A DNA stretch of 64,000 bases from Gemmataceae bacterium (GTDB taxonomy: Bacteria > Planctomycetota > Planctomycetia > Gemmatales > Gemmataceae), in the NCBI GenBank assembly GCA_901538445.1, contig LR594585.1:310001-374000 (forward strand). The letters run 5' to 3'. Positions 1 to 8,448 of the stretch are shown here, one piece after another. A program made the position numbers and the translations under genes. The notes beneath the pieces were generated by a model. It was not told where the DNA came from. It saw nothing but the letters and a program-made list of their open reading frames with translations, and made no database searches. The stretch's first letter is position 1. Each line of letters opens with the position of its first letter.

Positions 1-10
1 CGGGCGTGTT

Positions 11-676
11 TCACTTCACGAGTTCGAGCACCGCCCACAGCGACGGGTCTTCGGCGAACGGGAAGTCCCAGCCGACGCCGAGGAACTGGTCGCCGAGTTC
101 CTGGTCGCGGACAACGTAGGACACGCCGAGCCGCGGGTGCTCCTGCGGGTCGAACCCGTACAGCGCCGCCGCCGGGATGAACGCTTCAAGCCGGTACCCG
201 CCCTTGATGCGCGCGCCGCGGAACAGCACGTCGCCGAGGTTCGCCGCCGGTGCGTCCTGCTGGGCGCGGTTGATCTTGAGTTGTGCGACGAACGGCTCGT
301 CCTTGTCGGTCCCGCCGCCGGCCGCGAGGAACAGGAAGTGGTGGCAGTACCGGCTCGCGCGGTGGCTCGTCCGCGAGTCGCGGGTGTCGAGCAGTAGCCA
401 CAGCCCGTCGCTCGACTTCGGCTGCGCCGCGTCACCGACCGCGACCTGCTCCTTGCCCCGCACCTCGACCTGCACCGCGACGCCGAAGTCGTTCCACGCG
501 AGCCGCACGTCAGCGAAGTTCTGCTGCTCGTCGAGCGCCGCGAAGTTGTCGATGCGGGCCGCTTCGGGGAGGTCGACGAGGTGGTCGTGCGCGTCTGTGT
601 CTTGCGGTACGCCCTTCACGTACGGGCACGGGTGTGCGACGCGAACGAGGAACCGGTTCGGCACGATCGGCGGCAT
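11..676 (-). CDS. DOMON/CBM9-like beta-sandwich protein
   Basis: A 221-residue protein with no clear signal peptide. The central part has alternating hydrophobic strands and the C-terminal half reads GYRLEAFIPAAAL...HPRLG...ELGDQ...FPFAEDPSLWA. This pattern resembles the carbohydrate-binding CBM9/DOMON-like domains often found singly in planctomycetes. The start at 676 is preceded by GGAAGGA, a good ribosome site. It is transcribed away from the TIGR02996 gene at 755, so the 78-bp gap must hold both promoters. The family assignment is by recall of the sequence pattern; ligand and role are unknown. Confidence 0.6.
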   Translation of the reverse strand: MPPIVPNRFLVRVAHPCPYVKGVPQDTDAHDHLVDLPEAARIDNFAALDEQQNFADVRLAWNDFGVAVQVEVRGKEQVAVGDAAQPKSSDGLWLLLDTRDSRTSHRASRYCHHFLFLAAGGGTDKDEPFVAQLKINRAQQDAPAANLGDVLFRGARIKGGYRLEAFIPAAALYGFDPQEHPRLGVSYVVRDQELGDQFLGVGWDFPFAEDPSLWAVLELVK

Positions 677-754
677 GGCGCGAGTCCTTCCGTGACGCGG
701 GCGGTGCCGTTACGATAGCCGGACCGTGAACACGCGACCACAGGGGGCGGGGAC

Positions 755-1966
755 ATGGCCGAGCGCGAGGCGTTCATCCGGGCGATCGCGGAGCACCTCT
801 ACGACGACACCCCGCGGCTGGCGTTCGCCGACTGGCTCGACGAGCACGGCGACCACGACCGCGCCGAGTTCATTCGCGTGCAGTGCGAACTCGAACCGAT
901 GCGCGACAAGTACGAGATCCCACGAGCAGCGGAGTTGCACGCGAAGGAGACCGAGTTGCTCCGAAATAGTGAGTGGCTCGGTGCCATGCCGAAAGATTGG
1001 AACGGGTTGAATGTCGGAGTATCAGTCGAGTTTCGCCGCGGGTTCGTGGACATTCTCCGATTGTCGGCGAAGATGTTTCTCGAACACGGCAAGGCCATTC
1101 GTGCACTGCACCCGACCACCCGCCGCGCCGTGATCCACTGTCTCAACGGGTGGGGCGAACGGCTCGCCACGGCCGCCGCTCTGGCCGGCCTGGCGGAGTT
1201 GGAACTTGCGTGCTGGTACGCGGACAACGACATGAAGGCGCTGGCCGCGTCGCCACACCTCGCGGAACTCCAAGTGCTTGAATTGTGGCTCGGTGGCGGG
1301 ACCGATGCAAATCTGTGCAAGCTCGCAGCGAAGGCGAACGCGTGGCCGAAGTTGCGAGAACTGACGTTGCTCGACCCGCGAGGCAACGACGAAAAGGCAA
1401 TCAAGAAAATCGTCACGTCGGTGAACCGCGCCGCGAAGCGAAAGCTCGCCCGGTACGATCGCGGTTACCCGGAGGTGTTCCCACTGAACGGCGCGTTCTA
1501 CTACGACTGGCCGGTTGCGGGCCGATTGGCCGACGGACGGGCCGCTGTTGTCGAGCGAGGTGACGTCCCAGGCGTGATCTTGGTTCGCACGTTCGACGCG
1601 GCTGGCTCACCGACCGGCGAGGAGATCCGCCTCCCGCTTCCTGATGAGTTGGCGAACGGGAGTGATCGTGCCGCCGAGAACTGGGATGGCAAGTATACGC
1701 AGGTGGCGACCGCCGCACTCGGCTTCACTCCGGGGCTCATCCGCGTCAAGGCGTACGCTCTTGGAGACGACTTCGGACCACGCCGCGGCCACTACAACGA
1801 TTGGGACATGTGCGGCCAACTCGATGACCCCGAAAACCCGACAGATTACTCCGGAGACGCCCCGAACGGCATCGGCGGGTGCATCTACCACTACGTCCGC
1901 AACGTCGAGTTCGTCGTGGGCTACGACGCCTGGGCCGACAAGCGCGGCGAGGTCCACTCAACGTAA
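755..1966 (+). CDS. TIGR02996 domain-containing protein
   Basis: 403 residues. The first 45 residues (ERxAFIRAIAEHLYDDTPRLAFADWLDEHGD followed by RAEFIRVQCEL) are the TIGR02996 repeat-companion domain, which is greatly expanded in Gemmata-type planctomycetes. After it comes a region with leucine-rich-repeat-like spacing (residues about 120-230: LAGLAELELACWY, LAELQVLELWLGG, WPKLRELTLLD) and a C-terminal part of about 150 residues with WPVAGRLADGRAAVVER and a GGCIYHYVRNVEFVVGYDAW ending that I do not recognise. GGGGCGGGG precedes the ATG. Function unknown; no signal peptide, so probably cytoplasmic. Confidence 0.85.
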   Translation: MAEREAFIRAIAEHLYDDTPRLAFADWLDEHGDHDRAEFIRVQCELEPMRDKYEIPRAAELHAKETELLRNSEWLGAMPKDWNGLNVGVSVEFRRGFVDILRLSAKMFLEHGKAIRALHPTTRRAVIHCLNGWGERLATAAALAGLAELELACWYADNDMKALAASPHLAELQVLELWLGGGTDANLCKLAAKANAWPKLRELTLLDPRGNDEKAIKKIVTSVNRAAKRKLARYDRGYPEVFPLNGAFYYDWPVAGRLADGRAAVVERGDVPGVILVRTFDAAGSPTGEEIRLPLPDELANGSDRAAENWDGKYTQVATAALGFTPGLIRVKAYALGDDFGPRRGHYNDWDMCGQLDDPENPTDYSGDAPNGIGGCIYHYVRNVEFVVGYDAWADKRGEVHST

Positions 1967-1969
1967 GAG

Positions 1970-2215
1970 TCACCGTGCGGCTGACTCCGTTCGTGTGTCG
2001 CAACTCAACCAAGCAACAATTCCCTGGACGGTGAACCGCCACTCACCGGCGATGCAACGGCCGACGTGAATCTGTCCGCTTTCCAGTTCCGATCGAAACG
2101 GGATCGCCGGCACCCGCAGGAACGCGGCTGCCTCATCAATCGTCAGGACTTCGGGGAGCACAGGCGAACGGTTTGAGCCGGTCGCCTGCTGCCGTCGTTT
2201 CGTGGCCTTCGGCAT
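1970..2215 (-). CDS. Small HTH (excisionase/MerR-like) DNA-binding protein
   Basis: 81 residues. Residues 23-70 read LTIDEAAAFLRVPAIPF..ELESGQIHVGRCIAGEWRFTVQGIVAWL, the layout of the HTH_17/excisionase-type winged helix (helix-turn-helix, wing with GEWR, terminal AWL). It starts 4 nt after the nadA stop and shares its strand, so the two are probably cotranscribed. A transcriptional regulator or a stray excisionase are both possible; no integrase is near, which favours a regulator. Its stop lies 3 nt past the end of the convergent TIGR02996 gene. Confidence 0.7.
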   Translation of the reverse strand: MPKATKRRQQATGSNRSPVLPEVLTIDEAAAFLRVPAIPFRSELESGQIHVGRCIAGEWRFTVQGIVAWLSCDTRTESAAR

Positions 2216-2218
2216 GGT

Positions 2219-3208
2219 TCAGTCCCCGTGCGGTTCCGTTTCCACGACCGGCGTGACGGCCACCGGCGGGTTCAGGAGGCTACGGGCCAGCACCTCCTTC
2301 GCCTTGTCGAACTCCGGCTGCCACAGGATCTCGGGGCGGCCGTACTTCATGCAGTCGCGGACCTTCTCCAGCGTGTTGCGGGCCATGTGCGGGCACTTGT
2401 TGCACGAGCACGACACCCCCGGCACGCCGAGGTACGTGTGCTGCGGGAACCGCCGCTGCAGCTCCCACATCATGTTCGCTTCCGTGGCGACCAGGAACGC
2501 GGTGGGCTCCGCGAACCCGCCGACGTGCTTGATCATCGCCTCGGTGCCGCCGACGTAGTCCGCGTGGCCCAGGATGTTGGCCGGGCACTCGGGGTGGGCG
2601 ATCGTCTTCGCGGCCGGGTGCTGCTTCTTCATCTTCAGCAGGTCGCCGAGGCTGAAGATCTCGTGGACCATGCACGACCCGTCCCACAGGATCATGTCGC
2701 GGCCGGTCACGTCGCGGATGTACGCCCCGAGGTGCTTGTCGGGCACGAACAGGATCTCGTACCCGGGCGGCACCTTGTTCCGCACCACGTCCTCGGCGTT
2801 GCCGGACGTGACGACCCAGTCGGACAGCGCCTTCACCTTCGCGGAGCTGTTGATGTAGCACACGGTCTGGAACTTGTGCCCGTTGAGGCGGAGCCGCTCC
2901 TGCTTGCGGGCGAGCTTGTCGGCCGGGCACGCGTCCACGAGGCTGCACCCGGCCGCGAGGTCGGGGAGCAGCACCTTCTTGGCGGGGTTGAGCATCTTGG
3001 CCGTTTCGGCCATGAACAGCACGCCGCAGAACACGATCACGGGCGAATCGACCTTGGTGGCCTCGCGGGCGAGCTTGAGGCTGTCGCCGGTGACGTCGGC
3101 CAGCGCCTGGACCTCGCCCTCCTGGTAGTAGTGGGCCAGGATCGTGGCCCCGATTTGGTTTTTGAGGTCGAGGATTTCGGCGGAGACGTCGTCGAGAACG
3201 GCCGGCAT
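2219..3208 (-). CDS. nadA: Quinolinate synthase NadA
   Basis: 329 residues, usual length for the family. NadA condenses iminoaspartate with dihydroxyacetone phosphate to quinolinate in de novo NAD synthesis and needs a [4Fe-4S] cluster. Visible hallmarks: AHYYQEGEVQALADVTGDSL near the N terminus, the cluster cysteine in VFCGVLFMAETAKML (about residue 61), the HPECP motif in the middle domain, and the C-terminal GVSCSCNKCPHMARNTL. GGGAG lies upstream of the ATG. No nadB or nadC is adjacent; the only apparent operon partner is the small HTH gene downstream. Confidence 0.97.
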   Translation of the reverse strand: MPAVLDDVSAEILDLKNQIGATILAHYYQEGEVQALADVTGDSLKLAREATKVDSPVIVFCGVLFMAETAKMLNPAKKVLLPDLAAGCSLVDACPADKLARKQERLRLNGHKFQTVCYINSSAKVKALSDWVVTSGNAEDVVRNKVPPGYEILFVPDKHLGAYIRDVTGRDMILWDGSCMVHEIFSLGDLLKMKKQHPAAKTIAHPECPANILGHADYVGGTEAMIKHVGGFAEPTAFLVATEANMMWELQRRFPQHTYLGVPGVSCSCNKCPHMARNTLEKVRDCMKYGRPEILWQPEFDKAKEVLARSLLNPPVAVTPVVETEPHGD

Positions 3209-3253
3209 GGCGCGGCTCCCTTGTTTTTAATGTGGCGGAGGGTGAACCCACTG

Positions 3254-3266
3254 ACACAAGTTGTGT
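3254..3266. promoter_or_regulatory. 13-bp perfect palindrome upstream of nadA
   Basis: ACACAAGTTGTGT is a perfect dyad around a central G, 46 bp upstream of the nadA start and 218 bp upstream of the divergent DUF1559 gene. On the nadA strand a TAGAAT hexamer lies just before it, so the dyad would sit around the transcription start. Its position fits an operator; the HTH protein encoded behind nadA is one candidate ligand, which is inference only. Confidence 0.35.
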
Positions 3267-3483
3267 AACCTATTCTACGCTCGCAGGGTCACGGTGTAGA
3301 GGGTTTTCGCGGGCCGCGGGTGGGGCCGCCGGGGCTCGATTCTTGAATTCCTGACGGGCCGCAGGTAAAGTGATCCGTTACGAACCAGCGGCCCCACCGG
3401 CCGCCGGCGACACGCACCCGCTCCCCGGCTCCGGGCGTCCCTCCCCACCTCAGCGCCCGAGGAGTCTCCGCAGTGAGGCTTCC

Positions 3484-4461
3484 ATGGCACCGCTCCACCG
3501 CCGCGCGGCCTTCACGCTGATCGAGCTGCTCGTGGTGGTCGCGATCATCGCGATCCTGATCGGGCTCCTGCTGCCCGCGGTGCAGAAGGTCCGCGAGGCC
3601 GCCGCACGCACGCAGTGCGCCAACAACCTGAAGCAGGTCGCGCTGGCGTGCCACGCCTACGAGGCGGCCAACGGGCTCCTCCCCCCGGGCGGGATGGCCA
3701 GCTTTAGCGCCGCGGCCGGCACCACGGACGCCACCAAGGGGAGCTGGGTCGGGAGCCTGGCGTTCGTCCTCCCGTACGTCGAGCAGGACGCGCTCTACAA
3801 GATGACCCCGGTGGACTGGAACCCGCGGTCCCCGGTCGGCACCCCGTGGTGGTCGTTCCCGACCGCCCAGCAGGCCGCGCAGGTGAAGGTGAGGGCGTTC
3901 CGGTGCCCGGCCGGGAACCTCGACGCGATCGAGGCGAGTTCGGCGGCGCTGGTGTACGCCGCGGTCGACGACGCCTCGGCCCCGGAGTCGTACCTCTGGT
4001 CCACGTACCACTTCGACGGCGACCCGATCAAGATGAGGCTGACGAGCTACCTCGCGGTGTCCGGCGTGTTCGGCACCGCCGAGCCGGCGACCCAGGGCGT
4101 GCTCGCCAACGGGACCGCGGTCGCCCTCGCCGCGCTCACCGCCGGCGACGGGGCGAGCAACACGCTCCTGTTCGGCGAGTCGCTCAACAAGTCCGCCGGG
4201 CCGGTGCCCGACTACGGGTTCAGTTGGATCGGTGCGAGCCCGGCCCCGGCGTGCTACGGCCTGCCGGCCCGCGGCACCGAGCTGTGGGGCGACTGGGGCA
4301 GCAACCACACCGGGACCGTCCCGTTCGCGTTCGGCGACGGATCGGTGCGGCACCTCCGCACGTTCGGGTCCGAAGAGGCGGACCCGCGGATGGCCGTGTT
4401 CCGGGCGCTGGCCGGGTACCGCGACGGCCACCAAACGGACGTCGGGTCGATTGTGAACTGA
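3484..4461 (+). CDS. DUF1559 protein with pilin-like N terminus
   Basis: 325 residues when started at the ATG at 3484, which places the prepilin-like segment ([32 protein letters not shown]) directly at the N terminus as in the family. This is a type IV pilin/pseudopilin methylation helix followed by the DUF1559 body ([29 protein letters not shown], and the C-terminal [12 protein letters not shown]). DUF1559 proteins are hugely expanded in planctomycetes and are thought to be exported and surface or periplasmic; the exact role is not known. A longer in-frame extension back to 3370 lacks family character. A small lipoprotein gene follows at 28 nt. Confidence 0.93.
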   Translation: MAPLHRRAAFTLIELLVVVAIIAILIGLLLPAVQKVREAAARTQCANNLKQVALACHAYEAANGLLPPGGMASFSAAAGTTDATKGSWVGSLAFVLPYVEQDALYKMTPVDWNPRSPVGTPWWSFPTAQQAAQVKVRAFRCPAGNLDAIEASSAALVYAAVDDASAPESYLWSTYHFDGDPIKMRLTSYLAVSGVFGTAEPATQGVLANGTAVALAALTAGDGASNTLLFGESLNKSAGPVPDYGFSWIGASPAPACYGLPARGTELWGDWGSNHTGTVPFAFGDGSVRHLRTFGSEEADPRMAVFRALAGYRDGHQTDVGSIVN

Positions 4462-4489
4462 GCCGCGTTCCCCGCCCCCCGGTGACCCC

Positions 4490-4675
4490 ATGCGCCGTCC
4501 GCTCTGGCCGCTGCTCGTCGCGCTCGCGGCCGCCGGGTGCGGCGAGAAGTCGCCCGACCCCGCGACGCTCCCCACGGTGCCCGCGCACACGCTCGTGCCG
4601 CAGGGGGCCGGCGGCAAGGCCGGCGCGCCGCCCGTGAAGAAGGCGCAGCGCGACCCCGTGAAGACGGGCCACTGA
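4490..4675 (+). CDS. Small lipoprotein downstream of DUF1559 gene
   Basis: 61 residues. The N terminus (MRRPLWPLLVALAAAGC) is a lipoprotein signal with the modified cysteine at residue 17; the mature part is about 45 residues, polar and Pro/Lys rich, with no recognisable domain. Small lipoproteins of this type commonly follow DUF1559 genes in planctomycetes, and the 28-nt gap and shared strand support cotranscription. Function unknown. Confidence 0.75.
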   Translation: MRRPLWPLLVALAAAGCGEKSPDPATLPTVPAHTLVPQGAGGKAGAPPVKKAQRDPVKTGH

Positions 4676-4678
4676 AAC

Positions 4679-4697
4679 GGGGCCACAGGGAGGCCCC
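4679..4697 (+). terminator. Short hairpin after the small lipoprotein gene
   Basis: GGGGCC and GGCCCC (4679-4684 and 4692-4697) form a 6-bp GC stem four bases past the lipoprotein stop. There is no following T-run, so at best it helps Rho-dependent termination or protects the 3' end. Confidence 0.3.
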
Positions 4698-5047
4698 AGC
4701 CGCGCCTCAGGCCCGACCGGTTCTCGACGGATGCGGCGTGTGCCGGCGTGCCACGAAGCCCTCGCTCGCCTGATTCCCGGCGCCGGGGCGGACGGACTCT
4801 GGGGCACCGGACCACCCGCTTCGGAGTCGCCCGCGGACGGCGAGCTGCGGTCCGCCCTCGGGCGCCGGTTCGGGGACCGGGTCCGTTCGGAGCGGGGCGG
4901 GTTCGGGCCCCCTGCCCACCCGAGTGCGGCGACCCGGACGGGGCACCCGCTGGGGGCGGTGCGCGCCCCCAACGCCGCGCATCGTTCACCGCTCCCACCA
5001 CCTCAGACGTTTGCAATCTGGTGACGGAGGCCCGCTCCGGAGAGGAA
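4698..5047. other. Intergenic stretch with no supported gene
   Basis: About 350 bases between two converging units. Several frames are open only because the DNA is GC-rich; none has a ribosome site, family motif or signal peptide. I see no RNA gene and no long repeat in it. Confidence 0.6.
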
Positions 5048-5425
5048 TCAGGCGGGCGGTCCGTCCGCCCTCTCGCTCGCATCAAGCCAGGCGAGCACCT
5101 CTTCGGTCGCATCAACGCCGCCCGTGAGGTTCGTCCAGACGGCGAGCGGCGTGTAGACGAGCCCCCACGGCACGCCCCACGGGCCGAGCACGAGCGACGC
5201 GGCGCTGTACCAGATCCCGGTGAGGTACCGCTCCTGCCACGAGTGCGTGAGGTACACGCCCGACTGCCGCCGCACGGTGAACAGCACCGCGGACACGACC
5301 GTCTCGAACCGCACGAGCCGCGCGCCGTCGGCGACCCGCTGCCGGATCTCCTCGGGGAACAGGGGCCGCGGCCCCGCGAGCGGCACGAGGCCCGACGCGG
5401 GCGGATTTGCGGGTGTGGGGTCCAT
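5048..5425 (-). CDS. Small hypothetical membrane protein
   Basis: 125 residues. The middle (residues about 70-100: YLTGIWYSAASLVLGPWGVPWGLVYTPLAVW) is hydrophobic and glycine-rich and could be one or two membrane passes. The N-terminal half contains FPEEIRQRVADGARLVRFE and is charged. No family recognised. It converges with the lipoprotein unit and diverges from the exported protein gene at 5549. Confidence 0.6.
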   Translation of the reverse strand: MDPTPANPPASGLVPLAGPRPLFPEEIRQRVADGARLVRFETVVSAVLFTVRRQSGVYLTHSWQERYLTGIWYSAASLVLGPWGVPWGLVYTPLAVWTNLTGGVDATEEVLAWLDASERADGPPA

Positions 5426-5458
5426 GCGAACCCTAAAATACGGACGCGCCCCGCTCCG

Positions 5459-5528
5459 TCGAGCCAGGGGCTCGTGCCCGTGGTCCTCCGCCCCTCAACG
5501 CACCACGGGGGTGAACCCCGTGGCTCGC
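5459..5528. repeat. Family B palindrome (GAGCCACGGGG type)
   Basis: Two near-complementary arms: 5459-5483 begins TCGAGCCAGGGG and 5502-5528 ends CCCCGTGGCTCG, with a short centre. The same arms occur in a better-preserved copy at 63597-63666, so this is a dispersed element and not a one-off terminator. Here it lies between two divergent genes, immediately upstream of the gene at 5549. Confidence 0.8.
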
Positions 5529-5548
5529 CTCGAATCAGGAGAGCCGAA

Positions 5549-6418
5549 ATGTTCACCCTCACCCTCGCCGCGGCGCTCGCGGCCCCGCCCGACGCGCCGT
5601 CGCACGAGGCGGCCAACCCGCTCTACAAGTCGCTGCTCGAAACCGGCCTCGCGGTCGGCCCCAAGGACAGGGCGAAGCTCCCGGCCCCGACACTGCCCGA
5701 CGGCCTCGACGCCGCGAAGCAGAAGGAGGCGATCACCGCCCTCATCAAGGACGACTACAAGTACGACGACTTCGCCCGCAACTCGACGGTCGCCCCGCAA
5801 CTCATCAAGCTCCCGGCGGTCGCGGGCGGCGCTCCGAACGCCCCGGCCCGCGGCGTGGACGTGTGGTTCATCGTGTACGGCGACGTGAAGGCGCTCGACG
5901 ACGACAAGTTCCTCGACCGCGTCATGAACTCCGGCCGCGGCAGCGGGCAGGCGAAGCCGCTCACCGCCGCCGACCTGACGAAGCGCAAGATCGACGCCCC
6001 CGACGCCAAGAAGGAGGGGTTCGGCCACCTGGAGTTCGACTTCCTGGAGAAGGTCCACATCAAGGCGACGGGCCGCGCCGCGTGGAGCCGCACGCCCGAG
6101 TCAGTGGTGGTGGCCGGCGAGATCGACCCGCGGTTCCAGGGCGACGCCGACTTCCCGAACCAGTGGCAGTCGATCGTGAAGGAGGGCGGCACCACAAAGC
6201 TCGGGCCGGCGAGCCCGTGGGCCGGGGCCGCGTTCTACCTGAAGGTGACGAAACTCGCCGAACCGGCCGGCGCGCTGTTCTGCGAGCAGCACGTCGTGTT
6301 CGTCGAGCCGCAGGGGTGGTTCGGCGGCGAGAACTTATTGCGCTCGAAGCTCCCCGCGGCGCTCCAGATCAACGTCCGCAACATGCGGAAGGAGTGGGCG
6401 AAGGCGGGTCGGCCGTAG
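5549..6418 (+). CDS. Exported protein of unknown function
   Basis: 289 residues. The ATG at 5549 is chosen because TCAGGAGA precedes it and it opens a short hydrophobic signal peptide (MFTLTLAAALAAPPDAPS); in-frame codons further upstream have no support. The mature protein is lysine- and alanine-rich and contains DVWFIVYGDVKALDD, GRAAWSRTPESVVVAGEIDPRF and ALFCEQHVVFVEPQGWF, which look like beta-rich secreted-domain sequence. I recognise no named family. The gene ends next to a 7-bp-period palindrome that separates it from the convergent hisG. Confidence 0.75.
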   Translation: MFTLTLAAALAAPPDAPSHEAANPLYKSLLETGLAVGPKDRAKLPAPTLPDGLDAAKQKEAITALIKDDYKYDDFARNSTVAPQLIKLPAVAGGAPNAPARGVDVWFIVYGDVKALDDDKFLDRVMNSGRGSGQAKPLTAADLTKRKIDAPDAKKEGFGHLEFDFLEKVHIKATGRAAWSRTPESVVVAGEIDPRFQGDADFPNQWQSIVKEGGTTKLGPASPWAGAAFYLKVTKLAEPAGALFCEQHVVFVEPQGWFGGENLLRSKLPAALQINVRNMRKEWAKAGRP

Positions 6419-6505
6419 TTTCGCGTTTAACGTTTCGCGTTCAACGTTACGAGGGGTTGGTCTTCGAACGTTGAACGTTGAACGTTGAACGCGAAACGTT
6501 AAACG
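6419..6505. repeat. Heptamer-period palindrome (AACGTTG type)
   Basis: Arms 6424-6448 and 6481-6505 are perfectly complementary over 25 bp. Each arm is made of 7-bp words: TTTCGCG, TTTAACG, TTTCGCG, TTCAACG on the left; AACGTTG three times, then AACGCGA, AACGTTA on the right. It exactly fills the gap between the stop codons of the convergent genes at 6418 and 6513, and its AT content contrasts with the GC-rich surroundings. It can act as a bidirectional 3'-end hairpin; the heptamer build links it to five other elements in the window. Confidence 0.9.
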
Positions 6506-6512
6506 ATCGCCC

Positions 6513-7394
6513 TCAGTCGATCACCTTGCTGAGCGGGAACTCGACGATGCCGCACGCACCGGCGGCCTTGAGCCGCGGGACGATGTGCCGTACCGTGTTC
6601 TCGTCGAGGATGGTCATCACGTCGACCCACTCCGGGTCGGACAGCGCCGACAGGGTCGGCTTCTGGAGCGCCGGCAGCACGCCGATGACCCGCTCGACGT
6701 CCCCCTTGCGGACGTTCATCATCAGCCCGACCTTCCCCTCGGCGGCCATCGCCCCCTTGAGCATGAGGATCAGGTCGTCCATCTTCTCGCGCTTCCACGG
6801 GTCGGCCGCGGCCGCGGGGTTGGCGATGAACCGCGTCGTGCTGGTGAGGATGTCGCACACGATCCGCAGGTTGTTCGCCTTGAGGCTGCTGCCGGTCTCG
6901 GTGACCTCGACGATCGCGTCGGCGAGCTTCGGCGGCTTCACCTCGGTGGCGCCCCAACTGAACTCGACCTGGGCGGTGACGCCGTGCGACGCGAGCCAGT
7001 TGCGTGTGATGTTCACGACCTCGGTGGCGATCCGCTTGCCCTGGAGGTCCTTGGGCTCGCGGACCGGGGAGTCGTTGGGGACCGCGAGCACCCACCGCAC
7101 CGGCCGGCGGCTGACCTTGCTGAACACGAGTTCGGCCAGCTCGGTGACGTGCCCCTCGGCCCCGTTCTCGACGACCCAGTCGAACCCGGTGAGCCCGCAG
7201 TCGAGCGACCCGTCGCGGACGTACCGCGCCATCTCCTGCGCCCGGATCAGCGTGCAGTGGATCTCGGGGTCGTCCACAGTCGGGTAGTAGCTGCGGGACG
7301 CGAACGTGATCTTGTACCCGGCCTTGCGGAACAGGTCGGCGGTGGCCTCCTGGAGGGAGCCGGCGGGAATCCCGAGCTTGAGGACGTTGTCCAT
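6513..7394 (-). CDS. hisG: ATP phosphoribosyltransferase HisG (long form)
   Basis: 293 residues from the ATG at 7394 ([15 protein letters not shown]). HisG catalyses the first step of histidine synthesis, joining ATP and PRPP. Visible motifs: [21 protein letters not shown], the PRPP-binding-type [18 protein letters not shown], and a C-terminal 75-residue ACT-like regulatory domain ([32 protein letters not shown] ... [11 protein letters not shown]), which marks the long, hexameric, histidine-inhibited form that needs no HisZ. The other his genes are not in this window, so it stands alone here. Confidence 0.97.
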   Translation of the reverse strand: MDNVLKLGIPAGSLQEATADLFRKAGYKITFASRSYYPTVDDPEIHCTLIRAQEMARYVRDGSLDCGLTGFDWVVENGAEGHVTELAELVFSKVSRRPVRWVLAVPNDSPVREPKDLQGKRIATEVVNITRNWLASHGVTAQVEFSWGATEVKPPKLADAIVEVTETGSSLKANNLRIVCDILTSTTRFIANPAAAADPWKREKMDDLILMLKGAMAAEGKVGLMMNVRKGDVERVIGVLPALQKPTLSALSDPEWVDVMTILDENTVRHIVPRLKAAGACGIVEFPLSKVID

Positions 7395-7510
7395 CTGGGT
7401 GCGGTCCGGTGGTCGTGGTGTCGGTCGCGGGGCCAAGAGTCAGAAGTGTAGGAACCGACCGCCACCGTCAAGCGCGAAATGCCGACCGCGAGGACGCGGC
7501 CCGGACGAAC

Positions 7511-8380
7511 TCACGGCTTCTTGGGCGGCGCGGCCTCGCGCTTGAGCCGCTCCTGAAGCTGCCGCTCCTCCTCGGCCGTCCACGGCTTGCCATCGACCGA
7601 GTTGATAACCAGCTTGACTGGCTCCGCCGTTGGCGACGTCTTGTATGTGATCGTCAGCGGCTTCCAGTCGCCGAACTCACCGGTGACGGCCACCTCGCAC
7701 TTCCCTGGCAGTTCGGCCAAACGGACGGTCATGCTCGTTGTGCCCCCGTCCTTCGGCGCGAAGAACTGCCGGTAGACAAGGAAGGTGCGGCCGCCGAGCT
7801 TGATCTGCTGAACCACCGCCTGTGGCTGCTCGTCCTTCGGCCGATTCACCTTGAACCCCTCGTAGGGGACAGGGTGGCTCGACAGGATGGTGTTGGTAGG
7901 TGGCTCGATCGCCGTGAACCTCAGGACGGGAGAGGTGACCTTGCCTTCGGCAGTCGTCAACGTTGCCTTAATCTGGTACTCGCCCGGCTCGGGGAGTTCT
8001 GCGTAGCGGAACCTTTCCATAGCAAAGGCCGAGGCTGCTACCCGTCCTGCGGGGAGACGCTTCCGGAATCCCACCTCGCCCAAGCCGACCCGTCGCACCT
8101 TCAGGGTGGGAGCTGAATCGCCGTTCGGACAGGTGATCTCGATTTTCAAGTCGCCGTTGAAGGGGACCGCTTCAAGAGGGACGTGTTCGCGCTCGGCGGA
8201 ACTCCGGTTGATCAGGAAGACATTGAGAACCATCGAGTCCAGGTCTTCCCCGACGAGGTACTGGGTGAACCCCAAACCGGGCCGAATGCGAAGCCCCCAC
8301 CCGTGTGCGTCTTGAGGTGTGGGAAACATCCAACCAAGACAGAGAACGAGTTCAATCACAAGTCCCGCGATCATAGGCAT
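7511..8380 (-). CDS. N-terminally anchored exported protein of unknown function
   Basis: 289 residues from the ATG at 8380; an in-frame TTG at 8404 and an ATG at 8374 are alternatives. The N terminus (MPMIAGLVIELVLCLGWMF) is a membrane anchor or signal. The rest is beta-rich, with two apparent sandwich-like parts: one about residues 40-160 (GDLKIEITCPNGD...GEYQIKATLTTAEGKVTSPVLRF) and one about 165-260 (KLGGRTFLVYRQFFAPKDGGTTSMTVRLAEL). The C terminus is charged (EEERQLQERLKRE). No family is recognised. It follows the large exported gene at 8449 on the same strand, so it may belong to the same unit. Confidence 0.65.
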   Translation of the reverse strand: MPMIAGLVIELVLCLGWMFPTPQDAHGWGLRIRPGLGFTQYLVGEDLDSMVLNVFLINRSSAEREHVPLEAVPFNGDLKIEITCPNGDSAPTLKVRRVGLGEVGFRKRLPAGRVAASAFAMERFRYAELPEPGEYQIKATLTTAEGKVTSPVLRFTAIEPPTNTILSSHPVPYEGFKVNRPKDEQPQAVVQQIKLGGRTFLVYRQFFAPKDGGTTSMTVRLAELPGKCEVAVTGEFGDWKPLTITYKTSPTAEPVKLVINSVDGKPWTAEEERQLQERLKREAAPPKKP

Positions 8381-8448
8381 AACCCAAATATAAATCAACG
8401 TCAAGTTTCAAGATTGCAAATTTACCACCAATACCGAACCATCTGAAA

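Noticed and set aside
4748-5548. An N-terminal extension of the exported protein gene that starts at 5549
   Set aside because: The extension crosses the oppositely oriented gene at 5048-5425 and a palindromic element and has no signal peptide; the ATG at 5549 has both a ribosome site and a signal peptide.
3289-5616. A 775-residue open frame on the minus strand over the DUF1559 gene
   Set aside because: Low-complexity Arg/Gly/Pro sequence antisense to a well-supported gene; no family motif or ribosome site. It is open only because of GC-rich codon positions.
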